Part shown: positions 1 through 9,039 of the stretch, piece after piece
Layout of the letters: each line of letters begins with the position of its first letter
Numbering within the stretch: position 1 is the first letter of the stretch
Source: Saururus chinensis
Taxonomy: Eukaryota; Streptophyta; Magnoliopsida; Piperales; Saururaceae
NCBI GenBank assembly: GCA_035235625.1
Contig: CP141146.1
Coordinates: forward strand, 17,292,501 to 17,356,500
Length of the DNA: 64,000 bases
Direction: 5' to 3'
The notes under the pieces: generated by a model
What the model saw: only the letters and a program-made list of their open reading frames with translations
Told to the model about the DNA's origin: nothing
Database searches by the model: none
Program-made: the position numbers and the translations under genes

Positions 1-195
1 GTCTAAAGTGAGTAACAGAGTATGCAACATTAGCCAATTGATGAATGAATGATGTGGAATATTATATTTGAACCAAATAAGGGATGTCCAATTCAGATTT
101 GGAAGATGTTTAGAAAGCACCTTGTACACTGATTTTGTTGAGAATTCCCTGAAGAACTAGGCTTTCATTTAACTTCATCCTTTTTCTCAAGAAAT
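1..195 (-). pseudogene. LINE ORF2 C-terminal remnant (zf-RVT region)
   Basis: The minus strand matches the zf-RVT segment that is better preserved at 14,181-14,477: the KSAY, SFINWLML and LTLDK-type stretches align base by base. Frameshifts and the window edge break it. zf-RVT is the zinc-binding tail following reverse transcriptase in plant non-LTR retrotransposons. Because the same LINE piece directly follows the right end of element A at 13,851 and 39,722, an A right end probably lies roughly 430 bp before position 1; this is inference. Confidence 0.6.
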
Positions 196-479
196 TATTA
201 GGTATGCTATAAGAAGGAGAAAAATGTGCACATGACCATTACTTGTTGGACACATGTAGTAATTTGTGGGGCCATATCAAAAACAACACACGCGTGTCCA
301 ACAGGTATTGTTGTTGAACAGGATTTTATTGTACTCTTTATAGGAACTCATAATTTATGCCTAGCCTGGGCCATCCCCCCACCCCGGCCCACCACCTTGC
401 ATATAGTAGAACATTAACATAAAAGAGAGAAGTAGTACAATAGCTTATTATGAAATATCACACTAATATCTCCTTCTTT
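196..479. other. Spacer of block X, copy 1
   Basis: Non-coding in appearance. A short open frame starts at 226 but corresponds to no recognisable protein and is broken in the other X copies. A cytosine-rich stretch near 370-390 recurs near 40,370-40,390. Confidence 0.4.
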
Positions 480-1320
480 ATCCCTAGAAAGTAGTTTCGT
501 TTTATTCATACTCATATTCGTAGATTAGTTTTTCATTAGTAAATAGTATGATTTTTATGTAAGACATATTCCGTAAAAAACTTCACAAGTATATGTGGGG
601 CGCCTACCATCCTATGAATTAGTTTGCTGCCTATGCACCAGCCTCAGGATTCCAACCTCTTCCATACTTCAGTTGGGGAAAGGATACCGACGGCGGTGTA
701 AAATTATTGGAAACTTTCTTGAGGAAACCCAGTGTTAGATGTGATCATAATTTGGACAGTTTTATACTCCTATGAGATGAGATTAAGAGTTCGTTTACCC
801 CTTGATTACAGACGCAGATACAACCAGCCAAGCTTAATATGAAATAGGTATCACCCCAATATCTCATTCTTTATCCCTAGAATGTAGTAAATAGTCAAGG
901 GTGATGAATTTATGCAAGACATTCCATTAAAAACTTCACTCTAATTTAGTGGGGACAAACTTCCCTCGTTATGGCTTGTTACCAAAGGCGGTTTTAAACT
1001 GATGGAAACTTTCCTAGTTGGAGCCATATTGATCAGGAAACTCGGAGACGAGTGCTTGTAATTTTGGACAGTTTTATACTGCTCTCAACCAAGCAGTTGA
1101 TGTTGCAGCCATGTACCCCTAAGAAGAAGATCTTCTTTAGCCCTTGATTACAGTTGTAGTCACGGCTCTTGGATTTCTTGCTCCAACCGCAGATACAACC
1201 AGCAGTAATCACCCTAACTCTTGTCACCTTGATCCTGCATAAGCGTGGAAGGTGAACCAAAAACAGAAGCATGACACCAAACATCCTCAACTTGTTAGAA
1301 TGAAAGTAGTACTGAAAACA
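480..1320 (-). repeat. Internally duplicated module of block X, copy 1
   Basis: A ~400-bp module occurs at least twice here. Landmarks are a stretch reading 'aaatagtcaagggtgatga', the 'gtaagacatattccgtgaaaaac' type segment, and a 'ggaaactttcctagttgga' segment, each seen near 540-740 and again near 890-1,020. The same module is repeated in the other X copies, with three successive copies of its first half at 40,540-40,800. On the minus strand the module includes the small cysteine-rich ORF. It looks like tandem duplication of an exon-bearing segment that later decayed. Confidence 0.5.
1033..1290 (-). CDS. Hypothetical small cysteine-rich protein, 85 aa (copy 1)
   Basis: Product not recognised. 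The frame starts with a hydrophobic leader (MRMFGVMLLFLVHLP, about residues 1-20) compatible with a secretion signal. Next come a CICGW motif, a basic KKSKSR stretch, and further cysteines in YNC and HGCNINC, giving about six cysteines after the leader. A nearly identical 85-aa frame lies at 41,334-41,591, differing only close to the C-terminus, and a frameshifted version lies at 15,419-15,643. A TATA-like site on the same strand lies about 500 bp upstream (1,787-1,795). It could be one exon of a longer gene or a chance frame in a repeated segment. The long-lasting frame in two copies mainly reflects recent duplication and is weak evidence of function. Confidence 0.35.
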   Translation of the reverse strand: MRMFGVMLLFLVHLPRLCRIKVTRVRVITAGCICGWSKKSKSRDYNCNQGLKKIFFLGVHGCNINCLVESSIKLSKITSTRLRVS

Positions 1321-1721
1321 AAGAAGAACTTGGAGCTAGAAGGCCTTGAATGTGTGTTAAACGGGAACTATCATGCGAATGAATTTCCGGTGTTTGTCCA
1401 AGACTCTTGGGGCTGAAGAAGACTCAGAAAGCGTAATGCCACCCCCTCTAGATCGCTTACACTATCAAGAAACTGTTTAACTTCGCATCTAGCTAGTCTG
1501 TGCTAAAATATGATTGTATAAGTGCAATAGGATTGTCTAAATAAATGATCTTTTAATTTACTCGAAAAAACAGAAATCCCATGTTGTTGTATGGCTGGTG
1601 CAAGTGCGACGGATGGGAACACCAGACTCCATTACGAGAGGTTCGAAGGCCACTTTGGAGGTGTAAGAGGGTAATGGAGAGTCACAGGACTTGATTCGGT
1701 CGGGCTAACAGGGATCTGTTA

Positions 1722-1795
1722 GTTGCCTACGTACCCTTCACAGGGATCAGACCTCACGTAGTTCTTAGCTCTCCAATACACTATTTCTTTATATA
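1722..1795 (-). promoter_or_regulatory. TATA-like box and LTR-style leader, copy 1
   Basis: On the minus strand TATATAAAG lies at 1,795-1,787, followed ~55 bp downstream by GTACGTAGGCAAC (1,734-1,722). A TATA box followed by a 'tacgtaggca' stretch resembles the R/U5 area of many plant LTR retrotransposons, so this may be an LTR remnant. No TG...CA ends or target duplication were found. It may drive the minus-strand ORF at 1,290-1,033. The TATA-like site recurs at 16,064-16,072 and 42,093-42,101. Confidence 0.35.
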
Positions 1796-2059
1796 GACGC
1801 TCAGTCTTCCTGAGTTGACTTGGGAAAGGCGGTTGTCTCCAATCCGGCTCTTGTAAATTTTCCTAGTTTGTAATCTTGTTTTATTGAGGAAACTCTATTG
1901 TAATTAGAAGTGTTTGTACCAGATGGTTGCCACATCTGTTCATTGAAGAGTGGTTATTACGAGTAAGTGGTCAATAACAGTTTCCTAAACAAGAGGAATT
2001 TTTATAGTTGTCACAGAACGTGATGAGGTTTCTAGTATTTATGCCAAGCTTAAATTTGA

Positions 2060-2880
2060 TGAGGTTAAGAATTCAAGATATGTTAAACAAGAGGTATTGA
2101 ACATCCTTTTTAAGTGTGGCTGACAGCAATATGAACCTTGTTCGGCTCTTCATAGGCACAATGCAGTAATAAGTATAAGGTTTTCTGAATCATATATGAT
2201 ATATGCTAGAGAGAGTAGAAAATGATACATGAGCTGAAATCTGCCATCTGAACAACAATATTGAATGATAACACAACTAGCAGAATTTTTTATTTATATT
2301 ATTTTTTCTCAATGATATGTGTGGAAAAAAAGTAATATAAAATCTGACTATTTTACATATATTTTTATACAAAAAATTCATTTAAATGGTTTGTAGAATA
2401 AATTCACATTATATTTGAAAGTCATGTAGCTTAAATTAACTGCATTTTACTATATTCACACAATGTTCACAACGAATTGGATTAAGAATTATATTTGATT
2501 AATTATATAATAGTGCAATATTTGTTTAATGTTATCTAACTAAAATGTTGATTTTTATTTATAATTTTTTTTCATACATAATTATGTCTAGGCATATCGC
2601 AATTTTATAAAAAGATATGGATTGAATTGTTTGTAAAGAAAACTGCTTAAGTTTTAAAATTGTAAATCGATAAATAATAAATTTTAAGAGTAATATTCTC
2701 TGATTAATAAATTACACATTTGAAGATTTCCCATTGTTTACCTAATGTTGCATTTTTGTTTCTAAAATATTGCCCGGCCAAAAAAGGGAATATTTCATAT
2801 TCCCTGATTTTTCTAAAAATTGCCAATAAACACGGACTTACATAATATAAGAAAAGTTTTGGATAAAAATACCCCTAGTC
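2060..2880. other. AT-rich spacer of block X, copy 1
   Basis: AT-rich DNA without a convincing gene. It is shared with 16,270-17,060 and 42,350-43,190, and part of it with 24,870-25,125. The other members carry small indels and substitutions spread evenly, with no sign of a conserved reading frame. Confidence 0.5.
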
Positions 2881-3892
2881 AAGGTTTAGGGTTTTATATC
2901 GTGTAAATCCTTTACACAGTTACATTTACACACAAACGACTTTACAGACTAGCAATTTCAATAGTTCGATAAGTGAGGAGTGAATCTTAGTGTGAGTTCC
3001 GATTTTTGACCCATCCCACCAGCGATTTCAAAAAAACTGCAAACAATTTCCAACATTCAAGCAATGAGACACGAAAAAACTCGGCAATGTTCGATTTTTC
3101 TTGTTTCCGATAGCCGATTTTAAATTTTTTGCCCCAAAGCGATTTTCGGCCATGAAGTGAGGTTCCATTCAACTGTACAGTGATGCAATCCTGATAAAGC
3201 AATGAACTTTGGTAAAGAAAAACCGATCGTTGGAGGGATTAATCCTGTTCGGATTAATTTTCTGGTAAGGCCTTTCTCTAACTCTAAATCTTATGTTCGT
3301 ATACACAATTTTTTATATATCCTGATATGGAACACACAACGTAGTTACTACTTTAATCTCCTCAATAGATTGTTGTGTTATCAAGTATATGATATGTAAT
3401 ATATCGTGTTATCGATAATAATATAATCGATATAGATGTCCTCCTATCGTGTATGCGTAGCATACATAACATGCTATTAACAACACAATATGCGAAAGGC
3501 GACATTCAAATGTCGTGCTATCATGTTTGAGAAGGCATCATATCGTGTGTCTAATAACACGATATATACAATTAGTGTGTATTTGTACGTTAGTTACATA
3601 ATTTTAATCAAAACAAATCATTGATTTTGGTCATGACTCATGACCCATTGTTGATGTTCATATGTATAACATCTTTTATAGATGAACAACTACAAGGGTC
3701 CAGTAAAATGGCGGAATTAGTGAAGGCATCAGAAGAGAAAAAGATATGCTTGGAATCGGACCAGGTCTCGAAATAAACCCGCTGGTCTTCGACTATCAAA
3801 AGACCTCGTTGAATTGATGTCGGGATGCAAGGCAATCTTTGAGGAGATTAGGTTCTGCCCAGTTTACGATTGCTAGCCAATAATTATCTCCA
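2881..3892 (+). pseudogene. Gene-like remnant of block X, copy 1 (product unknown)
   Basis: A telo-box-like 'ggtttagggtttt' at ~2,884 is followed by a leader, an ATG at 3,202 and a short open stretch (MNFGKEKPIVGG...) ending in a good donor-like CTG|GTAAGG at ~3,264. After ~400 bp comes an exon-like segment (about 3,680-3,892) preceded by 'cttttatag'. Here that segment is broken by an 8-base deletion relative to the copy at 17,869-18,072, which shifts its frame; the deletion is shared with the copy near 44,030. The two exon candidates do not join in a consistent phase, so the gene model is unproven. Product not recognised. Confidence 0.35.
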
Positions 3893-4770
3893 TGCCGCTG
3901 TTATACGTTCTAATAGGTAAGTGTCGGGACCACTCACAATAGGTTTTTAACATTCAGGGCAAACCATATGGAGCTATTAATGTGGGACAAAGGGGGTAGT
4001 ATTATTGTCTTGAAATTATTGAAAACAAAGAAGTACTGGGAGCAAGAAGGCCTTCAATATGTTAAATTGTTCTAGCGGTTTTCCAATATTTCCTTGTGAA
4101 TAAACTTTCCTACGTGATCCAATCAAGAGAAGTGGTCTTTCCTTTGAATGTCCATACTATCAATTCTAACAAAGATATATGGATATGGGCGCAAAAAAGA
4201 ATTGACTATGGGATTGTCCTCTAGTATGATGATTACCAACCTGAAGCATTAAATGACATTCAATTTTAAAGAGCTGCCATTTATTAGATTGTGAATGAAT
4301 AAAATCAATGTTTCATAACGTTTGTTAGCAGTTTCGACAACATAATGTTTAGTTTTGCTTCAATTTCACATTATTGCCATTGTGAAATGGCTTTTGTCTA
4401 TGAAAAAAGACTACTTATTGACGTATATTTTCTTCATTTTTTGCACTAAAGAACATAAACCCTAAATCTTTTCTTCATTCTTTATGACCATATCATTGTC
4501 ATTTGTCAATGCAAACTTGAAGAGCTTGAATATATGTTTTTGCTTTTTTATGCTAGTCTGTTTTGTTGAGAATTGATCTTCAAATGATGTATATAAATCA
4601 ATTGACCATTTGCAAATGCAACTAAGTACTTCCATATGAAGGAAAAGATGCAAGGATCACATAATTGACAAACTTACAAATTTTTTATGTTCTTGTTTAG
4701 AACCATATGTGTGAAACAAGAAATAGTCAATTAAAACTACATGTGTGAAATAAGAAGTAGTCTAAAATCC
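3893..4770. other. Spacer of block X, copy 1
   Basis: AT-rich DNA shared with 18,073-18,958, 25,890-26,706 and 44,229-45,141. Near 3,970-4,005 it contains 'ctattaatgtgggacaaaggg', which looks like one end of a Stowaway-type MITE. Small frames such as 4,462-4,653 (minus) are disrupted in sister copies. Confidence 0.45.
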
Positions 4771-4848
4771 TACTCCCTCTGTCCTATAGTAATAACTCCA
4801 TTTTTTTATAAAAAGTGATTTTTATTGAATGGAGGGATTCACAACTAA
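4771..4848. mobile_element. Left half of a Stowaway MITE, split by CACTA element A1
   Basis: It starts TACTCCCTCTGTCC, the terminal repeat of Stowaway (Tc1/mariner) MITEs with its TA target site, and runs through 'tttttattgaatgg' to the exact start of element A. An intact relative with both ends is at 60,450-60,612. The matching right half is absent from the right flank of A1. Confidence 0.65.
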
Positions 4849-5113
4849 CACTATAAGAAAAAGAAGAAAAGTTTCACTAATGACTATTAGCGACACTTTT
4901 TAAGTGTCGCTAATAGTACTACTATTAGCGACAATTTTTCTTTCTTTGCTAATATTAGTTTTTTTACAACGCTTTAAAAAGCGTATTATATACTCTTGCT
5001 ACAAAGTGTTGCTAATAATATAGTATTAGCAACGCTTATTAAGCATCGCTAATACGGAAACATATTTAAAAAATAATTATTAGAGATGTTTTTTAAATGT
5101 CGCTAAAATTTTT

Positions 5114-5620
5114 TTAGCGATGTGGTGGTAGAGGAACCGGGGCAGAGATGGGGCTGGGCAGGGTAGGAACGAGGGTAGTGAAAAATAGGGGAGAGGGTGG
5201 AAGGAAGTAGCTAGGACGACGGGGGTAGTTGGGACTGCGGCAATGAAGCCAGGAGGTGGGCAGAGCCATGGCGGCGGGTTGGACCATAGCAGGGTGGAGT
5301 GAAGAAAAATAGGAGAGAGGGCAGACGGGGATACTGGTAGGTAGGGGAAGCCGGGTGGCAGCAGAGGCTAATCTGTGGCTACGGGCCAAGCTAGAGAAGG
5401 GGAACAAGTGCGAGAGAAGGGGAGCGGGCGTTGACAGGTTGCAGACGGGCATGGTGAGGCAGCGAACAAGTGATGGATGAACAACGGAGAAATTTTAACG
5501 AAGAAGGGAGGAGTTGGCAATGGAAGGAGTGAGGGGGGGTGTGGTAGGGAGAAATTTTTCCCTGCCACATGAGGGAAGAAAATGCATGGAAATTTCACCC
5601 GCATTTAATTTTTTTGTGAC
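5114..5620. other. GC-rich module of element A (copy 1)
   Basis: A GC-rich block follows the subterminal motifs and begins near 'gatgtggtggtagagg'. Related blocks lie at 19,500-19,766 plus 24,058-24,440, 27,105-27,600, 29,096-29,580 and 45,490-46,000. Minus-strand frames are proline/serine/leucine-rich and change frame between copies, so they are probably not genes. Whether the block was captured from a host gene cannot be decided here. Confidence 0.5.
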
Positions 5621-5693
5621 GCTTTCCAATAGTCACAAAAATTATTTTTTGTGTTGTTTAGAAATAAATGTCACTTTAAATAAAACCACAAAG

Positions 5694-5925
5694 AGAGAGT
5701 GAGAGAGAGAGCATAGAGTAAAGGGAGAGAGAATAGAGAGAGCATAGAGAGAGTAGAGAGAAGAGGGAGAGAGACAAGATAGAAGAGAGAGACAAGAGAG
5801 AGAAAAGGGGGAGAGAGAGAGGAGTGATACGAGAGACAAAAAAAGATAAGAGAGTGGATAGAGAGAATGAAGAGAGAGGACAAGATCGAGAAGGGAAAGA
5901 AAAGAAAAGATGAGAGAGAGATAAG
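5694..5925 (+). repeat. GA-rich tract
   Basis: About 230 bp of almost pure purine (GAGA/GAGAGA with scattered A/T). Equivalent tracts occur in the other A copies at 24,440-24,575, 27,665-27,925, 29,630-29,860 and 46,070-46,280. Confidence 0.9.
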
Positions 5926-6149
5926 AACACATTTACTCTTGTTTTTAAAGTCTGTCTATTCTAAATCTAACTTAATCACAACAACTTCAAATCAAATTAT
6001 AAGACTCATTACATACACAAGGTTTTTTGACATAATTTTAACAAATAAATCGGTCAATAAACTAGACATATGACATATTTTTTTATAAACTTACTATTTG
6101 CGAAGCTCAATCAAGAGACTCACAAATAGGTTTTTTTTTATCTTTCTCC

Positions 6150-6433
6150 TCTCTCTATTCTCCCTCTCATCTCTCTCTCTTCTCCTGCCCTCTCTCTCTT
6201 CACACTCTCTCTAGCTCTCTCTTTCTCTATTTTCACTCTCCTCTTTCTCTCTCCACTCTCTGTTCTTTCTCTTCACTCTATGTTCCCTCTCTCTCTTCAC
6301 TCTCTCTCTCTCTCTTTTCACTCTCCTCTTTCTCTCTCCACTCTCTGTTCTTTCTCTCCACTCTATGTTCCCTCTCTCTCTTCACTCTCTCGCACTTCTC
6401 CTCTCTCTCTCCCCTCTCTTCACTCTCTCTCTC
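6150..6433 (+). repeat. CT-rich tract immediately left of B1
   Basis: About 280 bp of CTCT-type pyrimidine repeat. Element B1 starts directly at its right edge. The other B copies also start inside CT tracts (30,250-30,438 and 46,500-46,784). Confidence 0.9.
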
Positions 6434-6989
6434 CACTACAACAAATAGTACTATTAGAATTGCTTTTAAGTGTCGCTAATAGCATTGCTAAATGTATCAC
6501 TAAAAATGCAGTCGCTCTTTCTCATTAGCGATGCTTATGACAAAGCGTCACTAATAGTCTAACATTAGCGATGTTTATCTTTTTGTCACTAAATATTTTC
6601 TTTTTGTGACGCTGAATTATGTGTCGTTAATAAATTGTTTATTAGCGACGCTTAATTCTAAGCATCGCGAATAATTAATTATTAGCAACGCTAAGTTAAA
6701 CATCGTGAGTATAATTTCTTTTTAAGAAAACATAATATATTTTTATTATCGACGATTGTACATGCGTTGCTAACAATAAAAATTAAAAAAAATATTAGTG
6801 GTGCTTAAATACACATCGCTAATAAGAAAATTTTGAAAAAATAATAAAAAAGTCTATAGCAACACTTGAAGAAAGCTTCGCTAATCAAAAAACATATTTT
6901 AAAAAAAAATTATATTAGCGACTCTTTACAAATGTTGCTAAAAAATAAAAAAAGTGTTTAGCGAGGCTTTCTAAAAGCGTCACTAATAA

Positions 6990-7770
6990 CATAAAAAAAT
7001 TAAAAAAAATGCCCTGCTGGTGGCGGGATGACTGGAGGGGCGCCGGCGGGAGGTACTGGGGTGGGAAATGGGGGTGGCTTTAGAATCCGGCAAAGGTGCT
7101 GGATCCGGTGCCAGTTGGGGGATAGAGAGAGGGGTGACTAGGAAGAGAGGGGAGGGGTGACCGAGGAGAGGGGGTGACAAGGGAGAACGTGGAGGAGGGG
7201 TGCCTGATTCCGAGGGGGGAGCCAGCTCCCGCCCCTAGAGCCCCCTCCTCTGGCCAGACGACCAAAGGAGGGGGCGAAAATAGGGAACAAGGGGCAGGAG
7301 GAAAACATAGATGAGGGGTGACAGGGGAGAGGGGGTAGGAGGGGGAGCTAGAATCCGGCAGGGACCCGGATTCTTGACCCAGAGCCCCTTCCTCATGCCG
7401 GACAGACCCGAGGAGGGGGTGAAAATCAGGAGCAGGGGCGGGAGGAAAACAGAGAGGAGGTGGTGCGGGGAGAGAAAGGGGGTAACTAGGAAGAGGGGGA
7501 GGGGAGCCAGATTCCGGCGGGGAGTGGGATTCCTACCTCCAGAGCCCCCTCCTCCGGTCTGACAGACTGGAGGAGGGGATGGAAATCTGGAGCGGGAGAG
7601 GAGGAGGAATAAAGAGAGGGGGATGGGGGAGATCAGGGGGAGGGGGAGCCAGATTCCTGCCCCAAAGCCCCATCCTCCGGTTGGACAGACCAGAGGAGGG
7701 GGCAAAAATCTTGAGTGGAGGGCAGGAAGGGGGGCGCAGGGGAGAGAGGGGAGGAGGTGACCAGGGACAT
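6990..7770 (+). repeat. GC-rich tandem repeat, ~120-160 bp period
   Basis: The landmark 'gagccccctcctc' (with variants) recurs at about 7,238, 7,382, 7,542 and 7,664, each followed by 'gacagac..gaggaggggg' and preceded by 'agccagattcc'-type sequence. The same array occurs at 47,330-48,060. Long frames on both strands are proline/glycine-rich and are not conserved as proteins between the arrays. Confidence 0.7.
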
Positions 7771-7778
7771 TGGGTTTT

Positions 7779-8100
7779 GCGCTAGAATCGACGTACATGG
7801 CGGCGGGCACCATGCAGGGGCTGTCAATCTTTCCTTCAGCTCGTCGGCGAACCTCGAGATCTTCATGGTTGATTTCCAGTGCACCGTTACCAAGTTGCCT
7901 GTGGTAGGGGAGTGCTCCAACAGTGAGCGGTTCAAACGGCTGTCGTGAGGTAAGCCCACAGGACACACGGTGGGGCTGGTGGCGGGTGAGCTCGCCAATG
8001 GAATCATGGGCTTAAGGAATCCGGTGACAAGAATAGTGAGAGGAGAGGCTTTAAATGCGAAGAAACGTGGTCGAGCAAAAGTTTTGCTCAACTGTGCGCA
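7779..8100 (+). pseudogene. Captured SEC31 gene fragment (N-terminal WD40 region), copy 1
   Basis: SEC31 is the outer-coat WD40 protein of COPII vesicles budding from the ER. The plus strand reads [12 protein letters not shown], then after a 1-base shift [17 protein letters not shown], then [18 protein letters not shown] and, past a TGA, GLVAGEL...LRNPV. This matches, in order, the start of plant SEC31 ([47 protein letters not shown]). The TGA at 7,946-7,948 falls where the family has a tryptophan (TGG to TGA). The region has lost the rest of the gene and cannot encode SEC31. The order and length of the matches make this more than chance. Confidence 0.82.
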
Positions 8101-8638
8101 GGATGAGAGAGGGTGAGGAGAGAGAGAAGAGTGAGAGGAGAGAAGAAAGAGAGAAGAGAGAGAGGAGAGAGAGGGAGAGGATAGAGAGAGACGAGAGAGG
8201 CAAAAGAAGAGGAGAGAGAGCAAGGAGAGAGAGTGAAGAGATAGAGAGGGAAGAGGGAGGAGAGAGAGTGTAGAGAGAGATGAGAGAGAGGGTAGAGAGT
8301 GAAGAGAGAGTGTTTAGAGAGAGGAGAGAGAGAGTGAGGAGAGAGATGAGAGAGGAGAAAGAGAGAGTGGGTAGAGAGTGTGAAAACAGAGAGAGGGTAG
8401 AGAGAGTGTGTAGATAAAGGAGAGAGAGTGAGGAGAGATGGAAGAGAGAGTGCATAGAGAGAGTGAGGAGAGAGAGAGAAGAGAAAGAGAGAGGGCAGAG
8501 AGAGAGTGAGTGAGGAGAGAGAGTGAGGAGAGAGAGATGAAAGAGAGAGAGAGAGGAGAGAGTGTAAAGGGAGAGAGGGGGTAGAGAAAGGAGAGAGAGG
8601 GTAGAGAGAGGAGAGGTAGGGTAGAGACACTCAGCACA
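8100..8638 (+). repeat. GA-rich tract in B1
   Basis: About 540 bp of GAGAGA-type purine repeat directly after the SEC31 fragment. The equivalents are 35,315-35,780 and 48,425-48,880. Long leucine/serine frames on the minus strand here are translations of the repeat. Confidence 0.9.
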
Positions 8639-8639
8639 G

Positions 8640-9035
8640 AGCATCTCTATTAGACATAGTATTCGCGAATCTTACGTTTTAGCATCGCCAATAGTCTAAT
8701 AGCGACGTGCTAAGCATCGCTAATAGGCTTGCATATTTAAAAAAAGTTACACTATTTGTGACACTAAGTAATGAGCGTCGCAAATAGTGTATTGTATTGC
8801 AACGATTACAATTTAGCATTGCGATATATTAAACTATTAGCGACGCTCTTTACTTATCGTCGTAAATTGTGTAAACTTTTTTCCATATTCAAGCCTATTA
8901 TCGATGCTCACTAAAGAACGTATCTATTAGACTAAGTATTGGCGATGCTATAATTAAAGTGTCACTGATACTATGCCTAATAGTAACACTCTATATTGAG
9001 CATTGCTAATAGACTTATTTTTAAAAAAAACTTTA
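8640..9035. repeat. Motif array with TTTGCGACGCTC-type variants
   Basis: Inverted pairs such as 'ctatttgtgacactaag' and 'gagcgtcgcaaatagtg' alternate with TTAGCGACGC pairs. The same arrangement is found at 35,800-36,480. The motif resembles the subterminal motifs of A and B but carries TTTGCG in place of TTAGCG. Confidence 0.7.
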
Positions 9036-9039
9036 ATTT

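Noticed and set aside
4462-4653. Minus-strand frame repeated at 26,393-26,596
   Set aside because: Repeated because block X is duplicated; interrupted in the copy near 44,850 and at 18,660. No motif.
5114-5452. Pro/Ser-rich frames in the GC-rich module of element A
   Set aside because: Frame and content change among the five module copies; no family motif.
8051-8644. Long Leu/Ser-rich minus-strand frames (up to 197 aa)
   Set aside because: They are direct translations of the GA/CT tract; similar frames appear in every tract and differ freely between copies.
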